Assembly (NCBI RefSeq): GCF_024323335.1
Contig: NC_066584.1
Span: 232,901,494 to 232,965,493, forward strand
Length of the DNA: 64,000 nucleotides
From: Lathyrus oleraceus
Taxonomy: Eukaryota; Streptophyta; Magnoliopsida; Fabales; Fabaceae
Direction of reading: 5' to 3'
How positions within the stretch are numbered: position 1 is the stretch's first letter; every line of letters begins with the position of its first letter. A program made the translations under genes and the position numbers. The notes under the pieces were generated by a model, which saw only the letters and a list, made by a program, of their open reading frames with translations, was not told where the DNA came from and searched no databases. Of the stretch, positions 46,642-58,402 are shown piece by piece.

Positions 46642-46660
46642 TGGCGACTCTGCTGGGGAC
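46642..46660 (+). other. Element C primer-binding site (tRNA-Arg type)
   Basis: TGGCGACTCTGCTGGGGAC lies two bases after the LTR terminal CA. It has the form of the tRNA-Arg-complementary site known from Ogre elements. Minus-strand DNA synthesis starts here. Confidence 0.88.
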
Positions 46661-47665
46661 TCGAAGTTGACCTCTTGCTGGTCCATCTTCCCTAAGCGAG
46701 TCTCTCCTAGCGTTCTAGGATAGTTTAGGTTGCTTGTGTTGCTCTATTTATTGCATTTACTATTCTGTTGTGTATATATTTGCATAAATATTTGCATGCA
46801 TCATACTATCATGTTGCTTTCCTCTGTTTTGGGGTGGGTGTTCTGAGTGGGGCTAAAACCCAGGCCAGAGTATACACCTAGGATTAGTGTGGTCTCACGT
46901 TCCTCACATGCTGGTTGGGCATGTTGTTGCGACGTGACATACCACAAGTCGGACGAGGTTCATCTGAGAGTGCTCTTCCTCAGTGGGGTTTTCCACTTTG
47001 GTTGGGTTACCTCTCTTGAGCTATTGACTTCGGTGACCGATCTTTCCCGGATCTTTGGTTTAGACGATCTCAGGAGAGCTACAATGGCAGACCCGAAAGG
47101 GCAAACCCATTGAGTATCTCTGCCCGATTGTCGATACTATTATCCGCCTTAGGATGACCTGATTAGAATTCACCTGTGAGGGGAGGGTTGATTCTTACAG
47201 ATGCATGTTCTGATGGTGACGTTGATGGTGACTAATGGTTCTGTTGATCAGAGTCATATTTATAAGTCGGATTTATGGACATTTATTTCCGAGACGCCGA
47301 AGTGCTGTCCGTGGTATTTATCAGTGGGGATCCGTTTATTTCAGGATTCCCCGGGCCGATTCAGAGATCTTATGGTTATTTGCTCAGAGATTGTTTGATG
47401 ATGATGGTGATGTATCTTTCGGTTCCGTTTATTTCGGAACCCTTGAGGCGGACTTATGGTTACATATTCCCTCAGATGGTTGTGATCAGTTCAGAGATCA
47501 GATTTCTGTGCAACAGATGATCAGATGACTTGGAGGATGGCACAATGCATTGCATTCATTCATCAGCATCATAACATTTTGCATTTATCTGCATCTAACT
47601 CATGTTTATCCATATGCAGGGACATTTTCGATCGAGATCCTGGTTGAGAGACTTCTTGTTCAGAC
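46661..47665 (+). other. Element C 5' leader
   Basis: These 1.0 kb between the PBS and ORF1 contain no recognisable gene. From about 47240 to 47480 a GATTCCG/GTTTATTTC-type sequence recurs loosely (for example 47330, 47430). The long leader is usual for Ogre and may hold packaging signals. Confidence 0.65.
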
Positions 47666-49366
47666 ATGAGGCCCGGTTTGAAGGACGATGTTGTCTACAG
47701 TTTCTTTGACCCAGAGATCAGTGTGCTGAAGGATATGATAGCACTGATTACACCCGACCATGTGGGGATGTTCAGAGAGGCATACGGTGGTATTCTGAAG
47801 ATGGTTTTCAGACTCACTGACAGAGATAGGAGTGCTATCCATACTCTTCTCCAGTTCTATGATCCTGGTTTGAGGTGCTTCGTCTTCCCAGATTACTTAT
47901 TGGGGCCTTTGATGGAGGACTATGCTGGTATCTTGGGCATTCAGATCAGAAACCAGGTTCCTTTCTATGTTACTAAGGAAGAACCTGATATTGGAGGGAT
48001 TTCCCGTGCTCTTTATTTGAGTCCAGATATGGTTAAGGGGAGTCTGAAAGAGAAGGGGAAGTTGCCTGGTTTTCATCTGAGTTTCCTAGAAGCTAAGGCC
48101 AAAGAGCATGCTGAGTTGGGTAACTGGAAAGTTGTCTGTGCTTTGATTACTGTGAGCATATATGGGACCATTCTGTTTCCTAATCAGAAGAGCTTCGTGG
48201 ATATTAATGCCATTCGCTAGTTTGTTCAGAGGAATCCTATCCCTACCTTGATCGGAGATGTCTATTACTCGGTCCATAACAGGAACGAGAAGCGACGTGG
48301 GGGATTGATCCGATGTTGCACTCAGTTGCTATACAAGTGGTTTATGGGATATTTGCCTACCAGGGGTGCTTTTGTTCTTCTTGACCGTACTGTCAATTGG
48401 GCGACCAAGCTGATGGGTTTGCGGGCCAAAGACATAGCTTGGACTCACAGTAGCGGGGTGGGACAAGACTTCATTTGCAGTTGTGGGAGTTTTCCCAATG
48501 TGCCTCTTATAGGAGTTCAGGGTTGCATTAATTATAACCCTACACTTCTTAAGAGACAAATGGGATTCGCTATGGAGGTTCCTCCGCTCAAGAGTGAGGT
48601 TCAGGAAACTTTGTACTTCCCAGTTAAGGGCAATCAGGCCAAGTTAAAGCAGGTATCTGATGCATGGCGCAGCATTCAAAGGAAAGGCAAGTTTTCTTGG
48701 GGTAGAGCCAATAACCGGTCTTTTCCTCCGTTTGATGACTGGCTCAGCAAGAGAGTGGAGCTTACTTGTCTACCGTTTCCTATGGTTGATCCTTGGTATC
48801 CGTTGATTGAGGAGTCTCCTTCTTATGTTAGTATGGAAGAGTTCCTAGAGATGAAGCGGGAGAGAGATCGGTTGCTTGCAGAGAAAACTGAATTAGAGAT
48901 GAGTGTTGCTCGGGTTCAGATGGCTAATCAGGAGATCAGAGGGAAGATGGAAGATCAAGACAAGCGGCATGCCCTGGAAGCGAAGCGCTTTGAGATGGAT
49001 ACTGCCTACTATGGGAAGATCAGCCAAGCCCTAGCGTCGTCGACAAAGGAGCACGACATCACGAAGGAAAAACTAGCCAGAGCTTCAAAGGTCATTGAAG
49101 ATGAGAAGAGGAGGCAGATCCTCGTGAGAGATCAGAGAGATGCCACAGCCAGAGTCCTTGATGCAGAATGGGAAGCGGAGAAGGCAAAGATCATCGCTGA
49201 GAGAGATCATTACATTGCTGAGAGAGATCATTGCTTCAGGCAGATGAAGATTCACCAGAACGAGGTGGGGAGATTACAGCAGGAGAACACCGAGCTCAGG
49301 TTCGCCACAGAGTTTGTGAAGATGGTTGATGATATAAGGCCTTCTGTGGGACCCTCGTCAGGCTAG
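47666..49366 (+). pseudogene. Element C ORF1 (Ogre-specific extra protein)
   Basis: A single frame of about 566 codons from ATG 47666, broken by one UAG at 48218-48220. The N-terminal globular part has LMEDYAGILGIQIRNQVPF, VSIYGTILFPNQKSFVDINA and LLYKWFMGYLP, shared with the decayed ORF1 of element B. A central CINYNPTLLKRQMGF segment follows. The last 170 residues form a long coiled coil rich in Glu/Lys/Arg (EMKRERDRLLAEKTELEM, AKIIAERDHYIAERDHC). No enzymatic motif is visible. ORF1 occurs upstream of gag in Ogre elements and its function is unknown. Confidence 0.85.
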
Positions 49367-49765
49367 ACTTTTCTTATTTGTGTGGATTACCGTCAGGCCT
49401 GTTGACGGAATTCATTTGCTTGTATTTCCTTCCTGATTCTGGGGAATTGTATTTGATTTGTATCAGCTTTGATGTATGACTATGGCGCTCTTTGTGCATT
49501 TTGCTATGTAATGATTGTTTTCATTCAATGATCAATCTTCAAACTTTATTTGCTTTACCGTATGCACTCACACAGCACACACATGGTTGGGTGGTATTTT
49601 GCTAAATCATATATCTCTGATCTGTATGACGAAATCAAATGATAAATGTCAGAATATTGATGTCGGATCATTATTTGTCTCGATGAAGCCAGGATCAAGA
49701 GACAAAGTGTTCCTCATGTGGATAAACATTGCATTCATGCATGATCATAATAACTTGTTTTTGTT
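49367..49765 (+). other. ORF1-gag spacer of element C
   Basis: About 400 bases without a gene. It includes TTTTGCAG at 49763-49770, which could be a splice acceptor just before gag, allowing gag to be made from a spliced RNA. I cannot show this from sequence alone. Confidence 0.5.
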
Positions 49766-51676
49766 TTGCAGGTATCAGTTCTAACATGCTTGAGTGTTAC
49801 AGGAATCATTGCTCGTCCTCGTAGAGTTGTACCTTTGCACTCAACACGCCCTCACAGATATTTCACTAGACGTAACACTCCTAGGCTGATGGATCTCCCA
49901 AACACGGATATTCTCGAGCTGAAAGATAAAATGAATGAGCTGATCAACATCATGCAGGGTTTTGCAGTTGGTCAGAAAGCTTTGGCTGACAAAGTTGAGA
50001 AGCTCGAGCGGGCTTCCGCTACTAATAGTGGTGTTAACCTGGATGGTGTCTCCAACCAGGGACTTGGTGGCTCCAGATACGGTGGAAAGAGAACAACTGT
50101 AGGTGTGGTGAACAATGCTGCTGGTTTTGGTGCTGCCACGGGTGGTCAGCCCGGTCAGATGGGCCATAACATGAAAGATAGTCTGTTCCCGCCTTTCTTC
50201 GGGGTTGATGATGACAGAGAGGAAGACCGAGAAGCTGATCAGTTCTCTATGCACAACAAGCCATTTGGTCAATATGGTGTCCAACCTCCGAACAAAGAAA
50301 TACAATTGCTGGCAGAGAATATCAGAGCTCTCGAAAGCTATGCCACTCCCGGGGTCGTAAATATGTCAAACATGGGGCTAGTCGAGGGGATTGTGATCCC
50401 ACAGAAGTTTAAGGCGCCCGCGTTTGATAAATACAATGGGAGTTCCTGCCCGGAAACTCACCTTCAGGCCTTTGTTCGCAAGATCTCTGCATACACTATG
50501 GATCAGAAGTTGTGGATGTACTTCTTCTAAGACAGTTTGTCTGGAGGATCCTTGGAGTGGTACACCAAGCTGAAATCTTCTGATATTAAAATCTGGCAGG
50601 ATCTTGGTGACGCTTTCTTTAAACAATACCAATTCAATGCTGACATGGCTCCTAGTCGTACCCAGCTGCAGGGTATGTCTCAGAAGTCAAGCGAGGGGTT
50701 TAAAGAATATGCGCAGAGGTGGAGGGAACTGGCTGCCAGAGTGCAACCTCCGCTGGTGGACAGAGAGATGTCTGATTTGTTCATGGGTACCCTGCAGGGG
50801 GCGTTTGCTGAGAGGATGGTTGGTTGTCCGGTGACCAACTTCGCAGACATAGTAGTGGCCGGAGAAAGGATTGAGAGCTGGCTGAAGCTCGGAAAGATAC
50901 AGGGTGGTAATGCTTAGTCTTCAGGATCGAAGAAGCCCTTCGGTAACGGCCAGAGGAAGAGAGAGGGTGATACAAGTGCGGTGTACACTCAAAGAGGACC
51001 CAGTAGGGATCGTTACTTCCAGCACAATGTTGCGGTAACTATTCCTGCTGATAATCAGCCTGCACAACAGCAACAGCAACAATCGCAACAACAAAGACAA
51101 CCATTTCAGCAGAGGCCTCAGAGGGTTGGATATCAAGTCAGGGGGAGGATGAATGATAGGCAGTTTGACAGGCCACCTGTGACTTACTCCTTTTTGTTAA
51201 AGAAGCTGAAGGATCTGGGGTTGGTACAGTTAAGAACTCTGGCACCTTTGAGACCTGATCAGAGGCCAGCCAGTTTCGATGAAAATGCGAAATGTGAATT
51301 CCATTCAGGTGCTCCTGGGCATACTGTAGAGGACTGCAAAGCCTTTAAGCATGTAGTCCAATACCTGGTGGATTCAAAAGCTATCAACTTTGCTCCATCT
51401 CCTAATGTCAACGCTAATCCCATGCCCGCGCATGGTCAAAGGGGGGTGAATGCTATCTCTAAGGAGAACAGGATTGGGTTGTCGAGTGTTGATCAACTGA
51501 AGACTCCTTTGGCTGAGGTCAAGAGGCAGTTGTTGTTGAATGGGGTTTATCCGGGCTGTGGTGATGATTGTGCTGTGTGCGCTACTGTTGAGGGGTGTAC
51601 ACTGTTGAAGGAAACTGTCCAAAGGCTGATAGACGAGGGAAGTATTCGGGTTGAGAAGGCTGATATGGAAAGATGA
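49766..51676 (+). pseudogene. gag: Element C gag
   Basis: One frame with in-frame stops UAA at 50528-50530 and UAG at 50915-50917, ending at 51674-51676. The order is an N-terminal helical segment (ILELKDKMNELINIMQ), a Gly-rich linker, the gag core (KFKAPAFDKYNGSSCPETHL, GGSLEWYTKLKSSDIKIW, FNADMAPSRTQLQ, GFKEYAQRWRELAARVQPP), a Gln-rich stretch near 51065, and a Cys/His cluster CEFHSGAPGHTVEDC near 51293. A second Cys cluster (GCGDDCAVCATVEGC) lies near 51556. The 49766 start is the frame opening; the first clear ATG in the ordered part is MDLPNTD near 49890. Gag forms particles that package the RNA. Confidence 0.87.
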
Positions 51677-53027
51677 TGTCTCCACCATAACGATTTATTT
51701 CGACCCGGTGGATTTGTCAACTCTGGTTGAGGCGGCTCCAGTTACCATCACGGTACCTGGACCAATTCCCTATGACAAAGATGATGTCGTGTCGTGGCAT
51801 TATGGTGGGGAAGTGTATTGTAATGGAGAGAAGGTAGAGGACCAGACTGCAGGTGAAACCGCCGTCTCAAAGGTGGATAATGCCGGACCCAGTGGTTTCA
51901 CTCGCAGTGGAAGGCTGTTTTCTCCCGATGCTCTGAGAGGTGGGGAAGGAGAAAAAGAAAAGAAAGATAAGGCCGAGGCTTTAGCCAGGGTAAAAGGAAA
52001 ACAAGCAATGGTGAATGATGGTACTCCCGTAGTGACACTGGCGCCTGTAGGGTCGGAGAGAGAGCTTGATGATGAAGCAGAGGAATTCTTAAGAATCATC
52101 AAGAAGTCTGAGTACAAGCTTGTAGACCATCTGCAGCAGACTCCATCCAAAATATCAATTATGTCATTGTTGTTAAGCTCTGAGGGTCATAGAGAGGCTT
52201 TGATGAAAATTCTGAAGAAGGCCTATGTTCCTCAGGAGATCACAATCAACCAGTTGGAGACGGTAGTGTCTAATGTGCATGCCAGCCATGGGCTGGGTTT
52301 CACCGACATGGATCTAACTGTGGATGGGAGGAATCATAACCGGGCTTTGCACATCGCGATGGAATGTAAAGGAGTTGTGCTTTCGCATGTGCTGGTTGAT
52401 ACCGGCTCCTCATTGAATGTGTTGCCAAAGAAGGCTCTGGCTAAGCTGAACTGTGAAGGGTTGATCCTGACGCCTACTGACCTAATAGTGCGGGCATTTG
52501 ACGGGTCAAAGCGGGCTGTGTTCGGAGAGGTTGAGCTCCCGGTGAAGATAGGCCCTGAGGTGTTTAAGTCTGTTTTCTATGTCATGGATATTCAGCCGGC
52601 ATACAGTTGCCTGTTGGGTCGCCCATGGATTCATGTTGCTGGGGCAGTGACTTCGACTTTGCACCAAAAGCTGAAGTATATCTGGGAAGGACAGGTTGTC
52701 ACCGTGTGCGGAGAAGAGGACATCTTTGTCAGCCACCTTTCATCTTTCAAATACGTTGAAATGGACGGTGAGATATGGGAGACGCCTAGTCAAGCGTTTG
52801 AAACCGTTAAGGTGGAGAATGCTCTTTTTGCAAAGGAAGAGGAGAAACCGTCCATATCTTCGTACAAGCAGGCCGCTGAGGTGGTGAGGAATGGAGAGGC
52901 TCCTGGTTGGGGTAGAATGATGGACATCTCCGCCAAGAAAGACCGCTTTGGAGTGGGATATCAGCCGGGCAGAGGCTCAGGACAAGGCAGAGGACGTCGT
53001 ACGTCAGTCACATTCACTAGTGCCTGA
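51651..53027 (+). pseudogene. Element C protease region
   Basis: This frame overlaps the end of gag by 26 bases and is shifted by one base, so a one-base insertion near 51670 probably broke an originally continuous gag-pro frame. The aspartic protease active site is LVDTGSSLNVLP near 52394; GRPWIHVAGA near 52618 is the second conserved segment. A Gly-rich tail (GSGQGRGRR) precedes a UGA at 53025-53027. The same frame then stays open to UAA 53175-53177 with an acidic, Trp-containing segment. Confidence 0.85.
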
Positions 53028-53440
53028 ATGCTGGATCCGGATCACATCTGCATGGTGGGTAATGAAGATGATAGCGACTGTGAAATAGACCGATGGATAA
53101 AGCCGTGCGCACCAGGGATGGAAATCCAGAACTGGAAGGCTGAAAAGATCATCACGGTCACTCTACTCGAAGAGTAATAATATTTGTTTTCAGTTTTATT
53201 TGCATGAAAGTCGTACGTGTTGCCCGACACGTAATGGTTCATTGTAAGGGCCACCTCATGTTTAATTTTGCAAGTTTTGCATCATCAATAAACGGATGTT
53301 TTCTTCAATTAAAAGCGGCGTTCCCTGTTTTTCATTTATTTTTGCAGTTTAAAAATAAAAACAAAATAAAAATGGCAATGTTTTCATTTTTCTTTTCAAT
53401 TTGTCTCACTCCGGTTCTAAAGCAATGCATGAATCCACAT
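53028..53440 (+). other. Protease-RT junction of element C, probable intron
   Basis: Coding-like sequence continues to about 53177, then an AT-rich stretch with two pyrimidine-rich AG sites (TTGTTTTCAG ending 53192, TTTTTGCAG ending 53349) and TTCATGCAG ending 53449. Ogre elements are known to have an intron between protease and RT. The donor is not clear to me. Confidence 0.55.
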
Positions 53441-56400
53441 TCATGCAGATGCGATCATTCTCCGGATCTCATTGATAACAATCCTGTTACACCCTCATAT
53501 GACTTCGACAATCTGATCTATCATGCCGAAGAAGAAGGCGAAGAAGATTGTGAACTGCCAGGGGAATTAGCCAGGTTGTTGAAACAAGAGGAGAAGGTGA
53601 TTCAGCCGCACGAAGAGCAGATTGAGGTTGTAAACTTGGGTACCGACGAGGTCAAGAAAGATGTGAAAATCGGGGCTGCTTTGGAGGAAAGTGTCAAGAG
53701 CAGAATGGTAGCATTGTTGAAAGAGTATGTCGACATCTTCTCCTGGTCTTATCAGGATATGCCAGGGTTGGATACCGATATTGTTGTACACAAGCTACCG
53801 TTAAGAGCAGACTGTCCTCCAGTGAAGCAGAAGTTGCGCAGAACTCGACCTGACATGGCGATGAAGATTAAAGAGGAAGTGCAGAAGCAGTGGGATGCTG
53901 GTTTCCTTGCTGTCACTAACTATCCGCCTTGGGTCGCGAACATTGTGCCAGTCCCGAAGAAAGATGGGAAGGTAAGAATGTGTGTGGACTACCGGGATCT
54001 GAATAGAGCTAGCCCGAAGGATGATTTTCCATTACCTCACATTGATGTGTTGGTAGATAATACAGCTCAATTCTCGGTGTTTTCCTTCATGGATGGCTTT
54101 TCTGGTTATAACCAAATCAAAATGTCGCCAGATGATATGGAGAAAACAACGTTCATTACACCGTGGGGCACTTTTTGTTATAAGGTGATGCCATTTGGTC
54201 TCAAGAACGCCGGTGCTACTTATCAGAGGGCCATGGTGACTTTGTTTCATGATATGATTCATCATGAAATTGAATGCTATGTTGATGACATGATAGCAAA
54301 GTCCCAAACAGAAGAGGGGCATTTGGTAGATCTGGCCAAGTTGTTCGACCGGCTGAGACAATTCAGACTGAGGTTGAATCCGAACAAGTGCACTTTCGGA
54401 GTGCAGTCCGGTAAATTGCTGGGGTTCATTGTAAGTGAGAAAGGAATCGAGGTTGATCCTGCTAAAGTAAAAGCAATAAGAGAAATGCCTGAACCGAGAA
54501 CAGAGAAAGAGGTTCGTGGTTTCTTAGGTAGAATGAACTACATTTCACGGTTCATATCTTATCTAACAGCCACGTGTGAACCGATATTCAAGTTGTTAAG
54601 AAAATATCAAATGGTCAGGTGGAATAATGATTGCCAAGCGGCATTTGAAAAGATAAAAGAGTATTTGCAGGAGCCTCCGATTCTGATGCCTCCTGTGGAG
54701 GGAAGACCGTTAGTTCTGTACTTGACAGTCCTCGAGGGGTCTATGGGGTGTGTATTGGGGCAGCATGACGAGTCTGGTCGAAAAGAGCATGCCATATACT
54801 ACCTTAGCAAAAAGTTTACCGACTGTGAAACAAGATATTCACTGCTCGAGAAAACTTGTTGTGCTTTGGTCTGGGTTGCTCGCCGACTGAGGCAGTACAT
54901 ACTGGTTCATACCACTTTGTTGATTTCTAAGATGGATCCAATCAAGTACATTTTTGAGAAGCCAGCATTGACCGGACGGGTTGCGAGGTGGCAAATGATT
55001 TTGACAGAATATGATATTCAGTATACCTCTCAGAAAGCAATCAAGGGGAGTGTATTGTCTGATTACCTCGCCCAGCAACCTATTGAGGATTATCAACCGA
55101 TGAAGTTTGAATTCCCTGATGAGGACATCATGTTTCTCAAATCGAAAGATTGCGAGGAACCGATCCCGGAGAAGGGGCCTGACCCTGAATCCGAATGGAT
55201 TCTGATGTTTGATGGGGTCGTTAACGTGAATGGTAGCGGTGTTGGTGTTGTTTTGGTTACGCCGAAAGGATCTCACATTCCTTTTGCTACCCGGCTGACA
55301 TTTGAGTGCACCAACAACGTGGCTGAATATGAAGCTTGTATCTTGGGGATTGAAGAGGCGATTGATTTGAGGATCAAGAACCTTGTCATATATGGAGATT
55401 CAGCTCTGGTTGTGAATCAGGTTAACGGGAAATGGTATACGCATCAATCTCATTTAATTCCGTACCGGGATTATACGAGGAGGTTGTTGACGTTTTTCAC
55501 CAAGGTGAAGATGCATCATGTGCCGAGAGAGGAGAATCCTTTGGCAGATGCTTTGGCTACTCTGGCCGCCTTGATTAAGGTGCAGTGGTGGAATCAGTTC
55601 CCCAGTGTTGAGGTCGGACGTCTGGATAGACCGGCTTATGTGTTTGTTGTTGATACAGTGCCTGATGATGAGAAGCTGTGGTATTACGATATCAAGTGCT
55701 ATCTAGAGACTCAAGAGTATCCTGAGGGAGCATCTAAGAAGGATCGAAAGACTCTGCGGAGGTTGGCCATGGTGTTCTATCTGAATAAGGATGGGGTTTT
55801 GTACAAGAGGAATTTCGATTGGGTCTTGCTCAAATGTGTTGATAATAGAGAAGCAATCCAATTGATGAAAGAGGTTCACGAGGGATCGTTCGGTACCCAT
55901 GCCAGTGGGAATGCGATGGTGAAGAAACTGCTGAGAGCAGGTTATTATTGGATGACAATGGAGGCCCAATGTTTCAATTTCGTGCGGAAGTGTCATAAAT
56001 GCCAGATTTATGCCGATAAGGTGCACGTGCCTCCAAATCCGTTGAGTTTGATGTCGTCACCATGGCCGTTCGCTATGTGGGGCATTGATATGATCGGAAA
56101 GATTGAGCCTACAGCTTCGAATGGGCACCGATTGATATTAGTGGCTATCGACTACTTCACCAAGTGGGTGGAAGCAGCCTCTTATACAAACGTGACGAAA
56201 CAGGTTGTCGCCAGGTTTCTGAAGAGAGACATCATTTGCAGATATGGGGTTCCCGAGAGGATCATTACTGATAATGGTTCTAATTTGAATAATAAGATGA
56301 TGGCAGAGCTGTTCCGGGAATTCAAGATTGAACATCACAATTCTTCTCCCTATCGTCCGAAGATGAATGGGGCGGTTGAGGCAGCCAATAAGAATATAAA

Positions 56401-56929
56401 GAAAATTGTGCAAAAGATGGTGGTGACCTATAAAGACTGGCATGAGATGTTGCCGTTTGCATTGCATGGGTATCGAACGTCGGTGCGTACATCTACTGGG
56501 GCAACGCCTTTCTCCTTGGTATACGGAATGGAAGCCGTGTTACCGGTTGAGGTTCAAATTCCCTCTTTAAGAGTCCCGATGGACGTGAAGTTGCAAGAGG
56601 CTGAATGGGTAAGAACTCGGTATGAAGAGTTAAGCCTGATTGAGGAAAAAAGGCTGGCAGCCATCTGTCATGGGCAGTTATACCAGCAGCGGATGAAACG
56701 TGCTTTTGACAGAAAGGTACGACCTCGGGTATATCACGTAGGTGATATGGTGCTGAAAAGGATCCTTCCTCCTCAAAACGATTGAAGGGGCAAATGGACA
56801 CCCAATTATGAAGGTTCATTCGTGGTCAAGAAGGTTTTCTCTGGCGGAGCCTTGTTGCTAACGACCATGGATGGTGAAGATTTTCCATCCCCTGTGAATG
56901 CGGACGCAGTTAAAAAATACTTCGTATAA
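53441..56929 (+). pseudogene. pol: Element C pol: RT, RNase H, second RNase H, integrase
   Basis: The open frame reaches 56785, where a UGA (56783-56785) interrupts the integrase C-terminus; the same frame then runs to UAA at 56927-56929. RT: VPKKDGKVRMCVDYRDLN, FMDGFSGYNQIKM and CYVDDMIAK (YVDD). Canonical RNase H has YYLSKKFTDCETRYSLLEK. The second RNase H starts MFDGVVNVNGSGVGV with NNVAEYEACILG and GDSALVVNQV. Integrase has HEGSFGTHASG, CHKCQIYADK, D in GIDMIGK, D in ITDNGSNL and E in NGAVEAANK. The exon start is not fixed; recognisable protein begins near 53450. Apart from the UGA, all catalytic residues I can place are present. Confidence 0.9.
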
Positions 56930-58002
56930 AGAGACCCGCTGGACGAAAAGAATAAAATAGTCCAGGCAAAAATGGGCATCCCGGCGAACCAAAAAACAGA
57001 AAGAAAGGTTCGGGCAAAAATTAGGGATAAAAAGAAAATTTGTACACCCGGCAAGTCGAAAACCTGAAAAGGCGACTTGGGCAAAAAAGGGTATCCCGGT
57101 GGACTGAAAACCCGAAAGGGCAGTCCAGGAAAAAGAGGGATTGAAACAAACAACTGCGTCTGGCATGATCGTTTGCGCTTTGGTTAAGGCATATGGATAA
57201 TCTCCGACAGAGATCGATTGGAAGCGTCTTGTTCAGAAGGCAAAAAGCACGGAGAGTCTGAGGACATATGGGGTGTAACCGAGTTGGAACTCGATGAGAT
57301 CGTGGTTTCACATTGCCATTAGGATAGATTTTTCCTTTTGTGCACAATTAACTCTTTTCAGGAATTGCTTCCTTTGTATTGCTCAATTTGAGCCACACTT
57401 TTCCAATCAATAAAATGCAAATTCAGTCAAATAATTTTGTTTTTGTTTTCATTACCGCTTTGATTGCAAAAACATCCAGTTATTTTTGATAAAGAATCTT
57501 GCATTTTAAGACATACAGGTTCCTTCCAATGCATGTTTATAAGATTGAAAACTTGAAATCTTATTCGGAAAGTTGAGTGACCCAAGTGTTGAAATCTTGA
57601 CACGCCTGAGGCACGGTTTTATCTAACGATCTCTTTTGCAGGTGCTGTTAGGTATTTCCCCTCACTTGCAGGTTGTGATGTGGAAGCTTTTGACAAAATA
57701 ATCCCCATGGAGTCCAATCAGGGACGAATGAATAGAAGAATGGTGAAAAGGACGGCGAAATGACGTACGACGATCCTTGAGAATTAATCAAGAAGACTCT
57801 TCAAAGTCTGGAGATTAAAAAGTCTGTATAAATCCCAGGAGTTCGCTCTCCGTCGAGTACGGAGTGGTTGGGAATACAAGGTGATGAATCAGAAAAGTCC
57901 CGACGAGTCTGGGAGTTCTCAAAATTGGAAGGATGACAGTGGAGTTGGATGTGGAATACCAAGGTTCGACGAGTCGACGGGTGTTCAGTATCGGGCTGTC
58001 CT
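56930..58002 (+). other. Element C 3' UTR, proximal part
   Basis: Right after integrase come three degenerate units of the type CARGCAAAAATGGGCATCCCGG (56960, 57010, 57080), also seen in element B (12895-13080). The rest has no gene. From about 57826 GAGTCGGGAGT-like motifs begin. Confidence 0.7.
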
Positions 58003-58402
58003 CGTCGCCAAGCAGAGTCGGAATGACTAATTCCCCAACAGATTCAAGGTCTGTGGATTCCCTAGCAGGGTCAGGATGGTTATCCCCAACAGGTTTTAGA
58101 TTGATGCTTCCCCAGTCGCCAGGCCTGAAGGTTGCTATTTCCCAGCGGACGTATCTGTGTGTGGTGGTTTCCCAAGTAGAGTCGGGAGTGTTATATCCCC
58201 AGCAAGTCAAAGACTGTTGTATCCCCACAGAGTGCATTGGTGGTTACTTCCCCAGCGAAATCCCCAAGCGGACCAGGTGCAAAGGAGGTTATCCCTAGCA
58301 AGGGTTGCCTTTTTCCCAGCAGCAGTGCTATGCCCCAGCAGGGTGGAAATCGGAGTGTTGACGAGTTCCTTAGCAGAGTGTCTCGAGCTCCCCAGAAGAG
58401 TC
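58003..58402 (+). repeat. Degenerate array resembling the 3' end of the primer tRNA
   Basis: Some 15 motifs of the form TCCCCAGCAGAGTC occur every 25-35 bases, for example GTCGCCAAGCAGAGTCG (58004), TCCCCAACAGATTC (58031), TTCCCAAGTAGAGTCGGG (58168), TCCCCAGCAAGTC (58196), GCCCCAGCAGGGTGG (58332) and CTCCCCAGAAGAGTC (58388). The complement of this element's PBS is GTCCCCAGCAGAGTCGCCA. Open frames across it arise from composition. Confidence 0.7.

Noticed and set aside
46236..46695. Open frames of 91-112 codons near the end of element C 5' LTR
   Set aside because: Region is LTR U5 sequence up to the PBS; frames cross the LTR/PBS border and show no similarity to known proteins.
58003..58402. 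Possible tRNA genes or tRNA-derived SINE
   Set aside because: Only the 3'-end-like motif repeats; no cloverleaf, anticodon arm or A/B boxes can be drawn.
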